64,000 bases of DNA from contig CP136945.1 in NCBI GenBank assembly GCA_041530395.1, positions 744,001-808,000 on the forward strand, written 5' to 3'. The translations under genes were made by a program, and so were the position numbers. Positions 19,000 to 27,807 of this stretch are shown here, in pieces. Each line of letters begins with the position of its first letter. Positions within the stretch are counted from its first letter, which is position 1. Below the pieces are notes generated by a model. It was not told the origin of the DNA. It was given only the letters and a program-made list of their open reading frames with translations, and did no database searches. Origin of the DNA: Thermosynechococcaceae cyanobacterium Okahandja. Lineage in GTDB: Bacteria > Cyanobacteriota > Cyanobacteriia > Thermosynechococcales > Thermosynechococcaceae.

Positions 19000-19148
19000 C
19001 ACTATCGTTTGCTCCCTCAAGAGCTTCCCTTTCACGATAACCTAAGATGGGCTGCGGTGGAACTTAAGGTCGTAGCGGCGCGTCAGGTAGCCTAAGCTGA
19101 AAAGATACCATCTCTGCCAGCATGATCACCCCCACGCGAGACATACCA

Positions 19149-19325
19149 ATGACTCACTTTTTTGTACCACTGTTGGTTGGCATTTTAACCTTGGGTGTAC
19201 TGACAACATGGCTGTGGCGGCCAACCACTCCTACCATTTCTAGTAGAGAACATCCCAATCACTCTCACCTTTTGGCGGATGCTCCCCCGCCGGATGATGA
19301 GGGGACACCACCGCGCCGCGGATAG
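19149..19325 (+). CDS. Small single-pass membrane protein, hypothetical
   Basis: The 58-residue product begins MTHFFVPLLVGILTLGVLTT, one clear membrane helix, followed by a short polar tail rich in Pro, His and Asp. An ATG nine codons upstream (19122) is possible. The gene lies 35 bases before an EI24-like membrane protein on the same strand. I do not recognise a family. Confidence 0.5.
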   Translation: MTHFFVPLLVGILTLGVLTTWLWRPTTPTISSREHPNHSHLLADAPPPDDEGTPPRRG

Positions 19326-19360
19326 GCTAGGATCTACCGAGGTAGGTTTAAGGCGTAGCG

Positions 19361-20125
19361 GTGCTGCGGCAACTTTGGTCGGCCATTCAACGGTTTCAAG
19401 GTGGTTTTCTGGCTTTTGGCCGTGGGTTGCACTTTATTGGCCGCCATCGCCTGTGGGCGTATCTGGTTCTGCCTGCACTCCTGAGTGTGTTACTGGGGGT
19501 AGCCCTGATTGTGGGTGCCTTTACGGCGGTGCAAACCCTTGGGGATCAGGTGCTGCCGTTGGGACAGTGGCAATGGTTTTATGATGCGGTGGTGGACGTG
19601 GTGGCGGTGGCGATCGCGCTGTTTTTGGCTCTGATTGGCTACCAAACCCTCATTCCTTTGTTGGTTATTCCCTTTCTTGGCCCCCTCCTCAATCGTGTTG
19701 AGCAAATTACCGTGGGTCACGCCCTTGAGGTGGGTTGGCAACGGGATCTATTGAATGCGCTGGTGGGCGGTTGGTTAGCGCTGCGGGATGCGGTTGTGCA
19801 ACTGGTGTGTTTGTTGCTATCGTTCTTGTGCGGCCCGGTGCAGCCGGTGGTAATGGTGCTTGTCAATAGTTACTTTTTAGGTCGCGGCAGTTTTGATTAC
19901 CTGCTGGAAAAGCACAGTCAGACGTTGAAGGAGCGGCAGCGTTTGACCCGAGCCTACACCCCAGAAATTTACGGGCTGGGTTTAGCCCAGTGTCTGGGGT
20001 TGCTGATTCCTATTGTTGGTCTGTTGTTGGTGCCTGCTGTTGGGGTGGTTGCCGCTGCCCTGTTAGTTCATGAGTTGCCCCCGAGTGCAGTTGCGCCGCG
20101 ATCCCATGCGCTTCCTCGGCGTTGA
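19361..20125 (+). CDS. EI24 domain (CysZ-like) membrane protein
   Basis: This 254-residue protein has about five hydrophobic stretches and opens with FQGGFLAFGRGLHFIGRHRLW, the soluble start typical of EI24/CysZ-like proteins. Family members include sulfate permease CysZ, but many cyanobacterial ones are uncharacterised. The start is a GTG. Its last six codons overlap the chosen start of the DUF429 gene downstream, so translation is probably coupled. Confidence 0.8.
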   Translation: MLRQLWSAIQRFQGGFLAFGRGLHFIGRHRLWAYLVLPALLSVLLGVALIVGAFTAVQTLGDQVLPLGQWQWFYDAVVDVVAVAIALFLALIGYQTLIPLLVIPFLGPLLNRVEQITVGHALEVGWQRDLLNALVGGWLALRDAVVQLVCLLLSFLCGPVQPVVMVLVNSYFLGRGSFDYLLEKHSQTLKERQRLTRAYTPEIYGLGLAQCLGLLIPIVGLLLVPAVGVVAAALLVHELPPSAVAPRSHALPRR

Positions 20126-20861
20126 TTTGGGTTGGATGGGGGGCGAGTCGGGCTACTGTTGCCTTGAGGGGCAAGGGGATCACCTGACCCTCTGCGTTCT
20201 AGGACGTGCGGCCAATACCCAGGTGCTTCTGGAGTGGATTGAGCGGGATGCCCCCGAAGCGGCAATGATTGGGGTCGATGCCCCACTCGTTATTCCCAAT
20301 GCTCGCGGTATGCGCACCTGCGATCGCCATGCCCATCAGTTGCTGGGTCGCTTTCATGCGGGCTGCTATCCTGCGAATCAGGGCTGTCGCTTTGCTCCCT
20401 ATACCACAGGATTTAGCCATGCCCTTGCGGAGCGCGGCTTTGGCCATGCCCCTACCGTTGCGCCCCGCCAACCGGGGCGCTTTCAAATTGAGGTCTTTCC
20501 CCACGCGACCGCCGTGGCCCTCTTCCGGCTACAGCGGATTATTAAGTACAAGAAAGGCTCCCTTGCCCTACGTCGTCAGGGGTTAGGGCAGTTACAGGGG
20601 TTGATTGAAACCGGGCTGCCCCAGTGTCATCCGTCCCTGAAGGTTCAGTTCCCGCAACCGCTGCCAACTACCGGCAAGGGGCTGAAGGCGCTGGAGGATC
20701 AACTGGATGCGCTGCTGTGTGCCTATACGGCGGCCTCCTGGTGGTACTGGGGGAGCGATCGCCACTGGGTTTTGGGGGGAGCCACGTTTTCGGAGCAACC
20801 GGCGAGTCTGGAGGCCTACCTGAGCACGGGCTATATTGTTGTGCCTCGGCCACCGGCCTAA
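20106..20861 (+). CDS. DUF429 family protein (RNase H-like fold)
   Basis: The 251-residue protein opens MRFLGVDLGWMGGESGYCCL, an RNase H-like first strand with a conserved Asp, and has GVDAPLVIPNARGMRTCDRH near residue 57 and QIEVFPHATAVALF near residue 127, all characteristic of DUF429. The acidic residues suggest a nuclease- or phosphotransferase-like active site, not proven. I start at the ATG at 20106 since it places strand one at the N-terminus. The stop overlaps the flv1 stop on the other strand by four bases. Confidence 0.85.
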   Translation: MRFLGVDLGWMGGESGYCCLEGQGDHLTLCVLGRAANTQVLLEWIERDAPEAAMIGVDAPLVIPNARGMRTCDRHAHQLLGRFHAGCYPANQGCRFAPYTTGFSHALAERGFGHAPTVAPRQPGRFQIEVFPHATAVALFRLQRIIKYKKGSLALRRQGLGQLQGLIETGLPQCHPSLKVQFPQPLPTTGKGLKALEDQLDALLCAYTAASWWYWGSDRHWVLGGATFSEQPASLEAYLSTGYIVVPRPPA

Positions 20862-22591
20862 CTGGTTTTGCGGTGCTGAATGGCGGTTAGGCCACTAGTT
20901 TGGAGTAGCTCGCCGCCCTCGACAGTGGCGTAGATGAGCCAGTGATTGCCACAGGGCATGCGGGATTCAACGGTACATTCAAGATAGGCAAGGGCATCGA
21001 GGAGGATGGGGGCACCGCTGGCGGCACTCTTAAGGCTGAGGGCGGCTAACTGCTGTTCCCCGAGCCGCTGCGCCTGCTGGCATTGACGCACAAGGGGGCT
21101 GCCTTCCTTTAGAATATTCAACACAAAGCGATCGCCCACCAAACACAGGCTTTCCGCCCACTGCTGGGGCAAGGCAACCGTCACTCCAGGTGGATTAAAG
21201 GAAGCTTGGGACACCGATGCCACCAAAATGGCGGCGGCTTGGGTTAAGTGGCTACAGCCTTCGGGCAAGGTGGTGAGAATACAGAGGGAGCCAACCACAC
21301 GATTGAGGGCCTGTTCGCTGCGATCCACTTGGGCTTCGACAAGGCTCGGTTGCAGCACGGTGCGGGATTTGCGCAGTTTCTTAAGGGCTTGGGCAAACTC
21401 ATGGGCTGCGGTTTGGCAACGCTCTAAATCGGCGGCTGTGGGGGTAAACTTCACCCGCAGGGTGTCAAAGCCTAGGGTATAGCCTGCGTCCAACAGCTTT
21501 TGCTCAATATCATCAATGGCCTCCCCGCTCCAGCCGTAGGAACCAAAGACACCGGCTAACTTGGTTTTACTGCCTTCCGCCAGAATAAACCCCAAGGCGG
21601 TTTGTACTTGGGTTGGCATGTGGCCGCCAAGGGTCGGGGAGCCAATAATAAAGCCATCACTACTGTGGATCAGGGCCTGCATTTCCGCGGGTGGGGTGGT
21701 TTCGCAGTTGATGGCGCTGACCTGTACTCCGGCGGCTGTGAGGCTCTGGGCAATGGCATTGGCCAAAATAGCGGTATTGCCGTAGGCAGAGGCGTAAAAG
21801 AGCGCCACGGTGGTTTCCTGTTCCGCTTGGGCGTGGCACCAGTCCCGATAGTCCTGAAAAAGACGACTGCGGCTCAATTTGACGATGGGGCCGTGGGCGG
21901 GGGCGTAGAGGCGCGGCAGCGGACTCAGTTCCTCAATGCGGTCGAGAATGCTTTCGACTTGGCGGGTTTGGGCGGCGTGCAGGCACTCAAAGTAGTAGGC
22001 GCGATCGCCATCTAGTTTTTTCCAGTGCTCGTCGTAGAGGCTGTCACCGCAGACATGGGCACCAAAGAGTTTGTCGGTAAACAGAATCTGGTGTTGCGGG
22101 TCAAAGGTCATTAGGCCATCGGGCCAGCGGGGGGTTGCAGCCGCAATAAACTCCAGTTGCCAGCCTTCCCCCAGATCAAGGGGGGTATCGCTGCGGGGAA
22201 TCCACAGGGGGATGGAGTCGCCAAGGGCAGATCGCAATGTGACCGCGCCCGCTTTAGAGCAGACTAGGGTGATTTGGGGCGCCCGCTCGAGTAGGGCCTT
22301 GACCGTCACCAAGCGATTAGAGTTCACATGGCTGAGAATAAGGTAGCGCAGTTGGCGGAGATCCATCTGCTGGGCTAGCTCCCCAAGGTACAACTGGCTA
22401 AAGGATTCCCCGGGAGGGTCGAGGAGAGTGGGCTGGGTTGCCTTGAGGAGGTAGGAGTTGGAGGTGGTGCCCTGCTGGCGACCGTACTCCACCTCAAACT
22501 TCAGTCGATCCCATGTTCGCGATCGCAGCACCAGTACGTGGGGGGCAATTTCAGCCACTTGCACATCACGGGGTCGGGTTTCAGTGAGCAT
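20858..22591 (-). CDS. flv1: Flavodiiron protein, Flv1-type (non-canonical metal site)
   Basis: Domains in order: metallo-beta-lactamase-like (residues 1-245), flavodoxin-like (about 255-395, VALFYASAYGNTAILANAIA), and a C-terminal flavin-reductase-like domain. The diiron ligands of canonical enzymes are changed: the HxExDH motif reads HVNSNR, the next His is Arg (TPRWPD) and the bridging Asp is Lys (TDKLFG). That is the Flv1/Flv2 class, which works with a canonical partner to reduce oxygen to water after photosystem I. It follows flv3 by 85 bases. I choose flv1 over flv2 because no small gene lies between the pair. The start at 22591 has GGAGAG ahead of it. Confidence 0.88.
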   Translation of the reverse strand: MLTETRPRDVQVAEIAPHVLVLRSRTWDRLKFEVEYGRQQGTTSNSYLLKATQPTLLDPPGESFSQLYLGELAQQMDLRQLRYLILSHVNSNRLVTVKALLERAPQITLVCSKAGAVTLRSALGDSIPLWIPRSDTPLDLGEGWQLEFIAAATPRWPDGLMTFDPQHQILFTDKLFGAHVCGDSLYDEHWKKLDGDRAYYFECLHAAQTRQVESILDRIEELSPLPRLYAPAHGPIVKLSRSRLFQDYRDWCHAQAEQETTVALFYASAYGNTAILANAIAQSLTAAGVQVSAINCETTPPAEMQALIHSSDGFIIGSPTLGGHMPTQVQTALGFILAEGSKTKLAGVFGSYGWSGEAIDDIEQKLLDAGYTLGFDTLRVKFTPTAADLERCQTAAHEFAQALKKLRKSRTVLQPSLVEAQVDRSEQALNRVVGSLCILTTLPEGCSHLTQAAAILVASVSQASFNPPGVTVALPQQWAESLCLVGDRFVLNILKEGSPLVRQCQQAQRLGEQQLAALSLKSAASGAPILLDALAYLECTVESRMPCGNHWLIYATVEGGELLQTSGLTAIQHRKTS

Positions 22592-22676
22592 CGGACACTC
22601 TCCTAGCAGCAACATCAGAGTTAGGGGGGATGGCGTAGTCCCGCCGCCGCATCAGGCATGGGGGGCAGTCTTACTG

Positions 22677-24392
22677 CTAGTAGTGATTCCCTACCTTGCG
22701 ATGGTGAACGGCTGTTAGGCCATCGGGCTTAGATACACGACCATTATCAACGGTGCTATACACAATCCAGTGATCGTGGGCATCTAGGCGGCTGGCTACG
22801 GTGCACTCGAGGTAGGCAAGGGCATCGGCCAAAATGGGACTACCATTCTTGGCGGGGTAGGTTTTGATGTGGGCAAAGCGATCGGCACCCGGTGGAAAGC
22901 GCTTGAGGAAATGCCGCATCAGGGGCTGGTAGTTCTCTTCCTCCAGCACGTTCAGGACAAACGTATCGCCGACGTGTAGGAAGGATTCAATGGCGCGATC
23001 CTTGGCCACAGCAATGGAGACCCCAAGGGGTTCGGTGCTGGCTTGGGAGACCCACGAGGCCAGCATGGCGCTGTTAATTGCCCCTTTTTGGGCGGTGATG
23101 ATGTACAGGCCACCGCTGAGGCGACCCAAGGCTTTGTCAAGGTCGGTGTCGAGGGCTTTCATTTGCTTAACGGTGCGATCGCGCAGGAGCCATTGCCCCA
23201 TATCGGTACCGGCTTCTTCCGCCTCCTGGAGCAACGCATCGGTGGGGGCAGCGCTAACGCGAATCACCGGAAATGAAGGGGTCAACCCAGCATCGCGAAA
23301 CTGGTTTAGCAGCGGATAGGCGGGTTCGGCATCCGGTACGCCACTCTCAAACACACCAATGGCTTGTTTGGCATGGGCGGCGGCACGAATGGTGCTCAGT
23401 GCCGTTTTAGCAACAGCGGTGGTGGGAGTTGTGCCAATAATCAGACCGGCGGCAATCTCGGCTAATTCCCGCACCTCTTGGGGTTCAACCGTCAGCACAT
23501 CCATGGTTTCAACAACAACACCAGTTTTGGCGGCACCGCGCTCAATGGCGGCCACCAAAGCATCGGTGTAACCGTAGCCGCCCGCATAGAAAATCGCAAC
23601 GGTGGTGGCGGCTTTTGCCTGCTCTTGGCTCCAAGTGCGGTAGTTCTCTAGCCACTGGGAGAGGTGGTATTGCAGGAGTGGGCCATGGCCTGTGGCCACC
23701 TGCTTAATGGCGGGTAGGGAGTCTAGGCGCTTAAAGGCGGAGAGGACTGAGCGGGCATTGGGCCCCATCAAACAGTCGTAGTAGAACTTAAAGTCTGGCG
23801 CAAGGAGGTCGGGTTCACTGTCGTAGGGATCATCGGTGCAGTAGTGGGCACCTAGCACATCACAGGTAAAGAGCGTCTGGGTACCGTGGTCAAAGGTAAG
23901 GATGGTATCCGGCCAGTGCAGGTTTGGCGCCATGACAAATTCCAAGACGTGCCCGTTGCCCAAGTCAAGGCGATCGCCATTTTTAACTTGCTGTTGCTTA
24001 AAGGGTTGATGAATAATATCCCCTAGAAATTGCAGTGCCACCTTCGAGGCCACCACTGTAACGTGGGGGGCTTTGGCCAACACCTCCTTAACAAGGCCGC
24101 TGTGATCCGGCTCGGTATGGCTGACCACAAGGTAGCTGAGGTCACTCGGGCTAACCAGTTGCCACAACTGCTCAAGGTAGCGATCGCCAAACTTGGCGTG
24201 GGAGGTATCCACCAAGGCAACTTGCTGCCCCTTAATTAAAAAAGAATTGTAAGTGGTACCGTTTTCAAGGGCAAACTCAATATCAAAGCGATCGCGATCC
24301 CAGTCTAGGCAGCGAATAGCGGTTGTGTCAGCGGCAATGTCTAACACCTGAAGCGTCAATCGCGCCGGACGCGGAGCAGTACTGACGGCCAT
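22677..24392 (-). CDS. flv3: Flavodiiron protein, Flv3-type (canonical metal site)
   Basis: This 571-residue protein has the same three-domain plan as its neighbour but an intact diiron site: HTEPDH near residue 92, a His in NLHWPD, the bridging Asp in TCDVLGAH and the last His in GHGPLL. The opening IRCLDWDRDRFDIEF is typical of Flv3. With Flv1 it forms the NADPH- or ferredoxin-driven oxygen photoreduction valve that protects photosystem I under fluctuating light. flv3 precedes flv1 in what looks like a two-gene operon. Confidence 0.9.
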   Translation of the reverse strand: MAVSTAPRPARLTLQVLDIAADTTAIRCLDWDRDRFDIEFALENGTTYNSFLIKGQQVALVDTSHAKFGDRYLEQLWQLVSPSDLSYLVVSHTEPDHSGLVKEVLAKAPHVTVVASKVALQFLGDIIHQPFKQQQVKNGDRLDLGNGHVLEFVMAPNLHWPDTILTFDHGTQTLFTCDVLGAHYCTDDPYDSEPDLLAPDFKFYYDCLMGPNARSVLSAFKRLDSLPAIKQVATGHGPLLQYHLSQWLENYRTWSQEQAKAATTVAIFYAGGYGYTDALVAAIERGAAKTGVVVETMDVLTVEPQEVRELAEIAAGLIIGTTPTTAVAKTALSTIRAAAHAKQAIGVFESGVPDAEPAYPLLNQFRDAGLTPSFPVIRVSAAPTDALLQEAEEAGTDMGQWLLRDRTVKQMKALDTDLDKALGRLSGGLYIITAQKGAINSAMLASWVSQASTEPLGVSIAVAKDRAIESFLHVGDTFVLNVLEEENYQPLMRHFLKRFPPGADRFAHIKTYPAKNGSPILADALAYLECTVASRLDAHDHWIVYSTVDNGRVSKPDGLTAVHHRKVGNHY

Positions 24393-24510
24393 AGACAGTT
24401 CCTCAACCTTTGCAACTACCTCCTATCCTGACATATTAAGAAAGGTTAATGGCTTCAAAGTTTCTAATACAACCCATCGACAGGGGTGATGCCTGGGTTG
24501 AGGGTTGCGA

Positions 24511-25332
24511 TTAGTTGGGGAGGGGGGCATCCGGCAAGACCGAGGTTGTCGTACCGCTGGCGGTGCCTTCTCCGGCCACGTATTCTTTTTCGGTCACTTC
24601 TCCCACCGCTCCCATAGGGATAGCCGGCCCATTATTGACACTCACCTTCACATCGCCCGCGTTACCGGTGCGGACAATCAGGCGTTCCTTAGCCTGCCAA
24701 CTGCGCTCGGTGCCCGCGTCTAAAATGCCTGTATAAACCACCTTCCCATCGGCCTCAATTTCTAACCACGACGACCCCGATAGGGAGAGGGTGACTTCCA
24801 CCCTATCGTTAGGGAGCGCGGGTGCTGCTGTCGCTGCTTCCGGACTGGGACTCGGTTCAGGGGCGGCTTGATTGGCTGGACTCGGGGATGGGCTGGGGGA
24901 GGCTGGTTGCAGTTCTGTAATGCTTTGGGGCTGGGGGCGCAACAGGTACGCAAGACCTACCACTGCCGCCACCACCACCACAAAATAGGCGAAGTAAAGA
25001 TGAATAGGACGCAGTTGAAACCCAATGCTGGCGCGGGTTTTCGTGGGTTTGGCTGCCGATGGCTCGGCTTCGGCGGTTGTCGGAAAGGTGGCCGCCAAGG
25101 TTTTTCCATCTAGCCCCATTGCATCGGCAAAACGGCGAATAAAGCCCTGGGTATAGACGGCTTCGGGTAATTCATCGAGGACACCCTGTTCAATTGCTGC
25201 CAGAATAGACTGGCGCACTAGCGTTTTGGCGGCTAATTCCTCTAGGCTGAGGCCAAGCTCTAACCGTTTTTCGTGCAGAACGGCGCCAATCTGTGTCAGC
25301 TTTTCTGCCTGTTGAGCGGTTAAATTGGGCAT
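24511..25332 (-). CDS. RodZ-like protein: N-terminal HTH, one membrane helix, DUF4115
   Basis: An N-terminal Xre-type helix-turn-helix (LGLSLEELAAKTLVRQSILAA, residues 22-42) is followed by FIRRFADAMGLDG, a membrane helix (YFAYFVVVVAAVVGLAYLL near residue 113), a Pro/Ser/Glu linker and a C-terminal beta domain with SGSSWLEIEADGKVVYTG. This is the RodZ/DUF4115 layout, which in rod-shaped bacteria links MreB to the membrane. No mreB is adjacent. Length 273. Confidence 0.85.
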   Translation of the reverse strand: MPNLTAQQAEKLTQIGAVLHEKRLELGLSLEELAAKTLVRQSILAAIEQGVLDELPEAVYTQGFIRRFADAMGLDGKTLAATFPTTAEAEPSAAKPTKTRASIGFQLRPIHLYFAYFVVVVAAVVGLAYLLRPQPQSITELQPASPSPSPSPANQAAPEPSPSPEAATAAPALPNDRVEVTLSLSGSSWLEIEADGKVVYTGILDAGTERSWQAKERLIVRTGNAGDVKVSVNNGPAIPMGAVGEVTEKEYVAGEGTASGTTTSVLPDAPLPN

Positions 25333-25544
25333 TATCCTTGACTCCTGCTATCAGTCTCTGCCGTCCTTGCAATTGTGCAGTCTAGCTATTGCCCTCATCC
25401 TATAGCACCTTAACCCTCATTGATGCAAATAGATGCCATCCTTAGGGCCAGAAATATCTAGAAACTCTGGTACCCTATCAGACAAGCCGTGCGCTAGCTG
25501 GGTGCAGGGTGAGTTTTCCTGCCGGGCACAAGGAGTTCCTAGGG

Positions 25545-26678
25545 GTGAGCACAACATCGATGTATGACTGTATTATTGTCGGCGGCGGGCCCGCCGGGGG
25601 TGCGGCGGCCTATCATCTGGCGCGGCGAGGGCGATCAGTGTTGGTGTTGGAAAAATGCTCCCTGCCCCGTTCCAAGCCTTGTACGGGTGCGGTTTCACCT
25701 GCGGTAGCCCAGTGGTTTGATTTTGACTTTCAGTCAGTGATTGTAGATACTAGCCGCACGGTGCGCTACACGTGGAAGTTTGGGGAGGCTCTTGAGAGTG
25801 AACTAACCATTCCAGAGCCGATTTGGATTGTAGAGCGGTCGGTATTTGACCAGTTTTTGTTGCAGCAGGGTCAACGCCTCGGGGTCACCGTTATTGATCA
25901 TACGCCGGTGACGGGGATTGCGTTTGAGGAAGGTCACTGGTGGGTGCAGACACCAGCCACCACCTACAGGGGGATGTACGTGATTGGCGCTGATGGTGCT
26001 AACAGTCAAATGGCTGCATGGCTGGGGTTTAAGCCAAAGACGGTGCGCACGGCAGCGGTGATGACGGTGCCCAACCCGGGGGGCGATCGCGCCGTGCATT
26101 TTGAATTTGGTCTGGTGAAAAACGGTTATCTGTGGAGTTTTCCCTGTGGCCCGGTGCGCCGGGTGGGGGTAGGGGTTCTGCGGGGGAGCGATCGCGCCGA
26201 TTGGCATCCCGTCTTTGAGCAGTACTGTCGTGCCCATCAGCTAGAGATCAGCGACTGCCCCATTCACAACCATCCCCTGTGTGTTTGGGAGATGGCACAG
26301 CCCTTGCACGCCCAGCAGGCTCTCCTCGTTGGCGAAGCCGCAGGCTTAGTGGATCCCTTCTCGGCAGAAGGAATTCGGCCCGCTCTCTACAGTGGTATGC
26401 GTGCTGCTACGGCCATTGATGCCGCATTGGCCGGGGAACCCACTGCCCTCAGCGACTATAGCCAATGCCTACAGGAGGAGTGGGGGGCAGATTTAGCGTG
26501 GGCACAGCGGTTAGCCGCACTCTTTCATCGGATGCCGGGGGTGGGCTACCGTTTGGCCATGAAACGTCCCTCGGCCACGCGGCGGTTAGGGCAAGTCCTC
26601 TGCGGTGAACTGCGCTACCGTGATATTGCTGGCAATGCCATCAAGCGCCTCAGTACGTCCTTTATTCCGGGTCGTTAG
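25545..26678 (+). CDS. Geranylgeranyl reductase family FAD-dependent oxidoreductase
   Basis: The Rossmann FAD motif [17 protein letters not shown] lies at residues 11-27 with the acidic strand end VLEK, and the PCTGAVSP segment near residue 49 is typical of geranylgeranyl reductase-like flavoproteins; a second FAD motif [17 protein letters not shown] is near residue 265. I place the start at GTG 25545, nine bases after AAGGAG; ATG 25560 is the alternative. It could act on isoprenoid side chains of chlorophyll or quinones, but is not certain to be ChlP itself. The pentapeptide gene starts two bases after its stop. Confidence 0.85.
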   Translation: MSTTSMYDCIIVGGGPAGGAAAYHLARRGRSVLVLEKCSLPRSKPCTGAVSPAVAQWFDFDFQSVIVDTSRTVRYTWKFGEALESELTIPEPIWIVERSVFDQFLLQQGQRLGVTVIDHTPVTGIAFEEGHWWVQTPATTYRGMYVIGADGANSQMAAWLGFKPKTVRTAAVMTVPNPGGDRAVHFEFGLVKNGYLWSFPCGPVRRVGVGVLRGSDRADWHPVFEQYCRAHQLEISDCPIHNHPLCVWEMAQPLHAQQALLVGEAAGLVDPFSAEGIRPALYSGMRAATAIDAALAGEPTALSDYSQCLQEEWGADLAWAQRLAALFHRMPGVGYRLAMKRPSATRRLGQVLCGELRYRDIAGNAIKRLSTSFIPGR

Positions 26679-26679
26679 G

Positions 26680-27189
26680 ATGGTTGCTTCCATAACCAAA
26701 ACCACCCTCATGGGCATCATCGGTAGCTTTTTGCTGGTAATGGCACCGCGAGCCGCCGCCGAAGATCCCGCCCATGTGCGTCAATTACTGGAAACCCGGC
26801 AGTGTCCCAACTGTGATTTACGGGGTGCCAATTTGATGGATGCCAATCTGTTTAAGGCCAATTTGGCCGGTGCCAATCTCGAAGGTGCCTATCTGGCCGG
26901 GGTGAATTTGTTTGGCGCTAACTTAAAGGGGGCTAATCTCAGCCGTGCCAGCTTCTACTTGGCCATTTTAGTGAATGCTGACCTGTCGGGTGCTCAACTG
27001 GTGGGGACGCGCCTCACCTTGAGCAACTTGGTGAATGCCAACCTGATGGGCGCTAACCTTGAAAATGCGGTGCTCAAAGGGGCAAACATGATTGACGTTA
27101 ACCTCACGGGTGCTAACCTAAAGGGGGCAGATTTAGATCGCGCCAACCTCAGTGGGGCAAACCTCACTCAGACGTTGTTTGATCCCTAG
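26680..27189 (+). CDS. Secreted pentapeptide-repeat protein
   Basis: After a signal peptide ending AAAEDP near residue 30 and a Cys pair (CPNC, residues 41-44), about 24 pentapeptide units of the A(D/N)LxX type fill residues 45-165, for example [20 protein letters not shown]. Such repeats form a right-handed quadrilateral beta helix. The signal places it in the periplasm or lumen. The ATG at 26680 follows the preceding stop directly. The role is unknown. Confidence 0.85.
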   Translation: MVASITKTTLMGIIGSFLLVMAPRAAAEDPAHVRQLLETRQCPNCDLRGANLMDANLFKANLAGANLEGAYLAGVNLFGANLKGANLSRASFYLAILVNADLSGAQLVGTRLTLSNLVNANLMGANLENAVLKGANMIDVNLTGANLKGADLDRANLSGANLTQTLFDP

Positions 27190-27268
27190 TCCGCGCGCTG
27201 GATCGTTGCAGGGGGCTGATGCACCTGCCCATCCTAGGGTTTCTTTGATTCTCCATGTTAGGGTTACC

Positions 27269-27796
27269 ATGAGTGAGTTCAGCGAGAGCTATCACCTGCG
27301 CAGTGAGCGGTCTGAGGATGCCGTGGAACTGCTGCGCTCTGTGCATCGTAGGGGCTATGTCTATCCGCCCAGTAATGGCTGGGTGACCTTTGTGGTGGCG
27401 GGACGGACGTTTGAGCCGGATGAGGAACTGGTGAGTGCCGCCACGCAACCGCTGCTTTACTATCAGTTTGCTGAAGACCATGGCTGGGGGTTTGCGCTGT
27501 TTGAGCGGGGGACTCCCGTCAGCCACTATTCCTGTTACTGGGACGAGGATGATCTTGAGGTTGAGGCTGCCCAGTACTCGCGGCAGGCGCTGGAGCAGCG
27601 GATCCCCGTGCTGGACGCGGCACTGCTGGATGTGGTTGAGGGCTGGTTAGATCCCCAAGATATTGATGAGCTATTGGAGGCTGAGCCTGCGAAACTTTTT
27701 GCCCAAGCGCTGGGGTTAGAGCACTACAACTGGTTGTCGTTTGACTACGTTGCCCAAGATAGTGAAGGGGGGAGCGATCTCATCGAGGTCACTTAG
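27269..27796 (+). CDS. Hypothetical acidic cytosolic protein
   Basis: The 175-residue product is acidic, lacks membrane segments and has no motif I recognise. It opens MSEFSESYHLRSERSEDAVE and contains GWVTFVVAGRTF and YYQFAEDHGWGFALF beta strands. I use the ATG at 27269; a longer frame upstream overlaps the pentapeptide gene and reads as noise. It is convergent with the large signalling protein. Confidence 0.6.
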   Translation: MSEFSESYHLRSERSEDAVELLRSVHRRGYVYPPSNGWVTFVVAGRTFEPDEELVSAATQPLLYYQFAEDHGWGFALFERGTPVSHYSCYWDEDDLEVEAAQYSRQALEQRIPVLDAALLDVVEGWLDPQDIDELLEAEPAKLFAQALGLEHYNWLSFDYVAQDSEGGSDLIEVT

Positions 27797-27807
27797 AGAT
27801 TGCCCAT

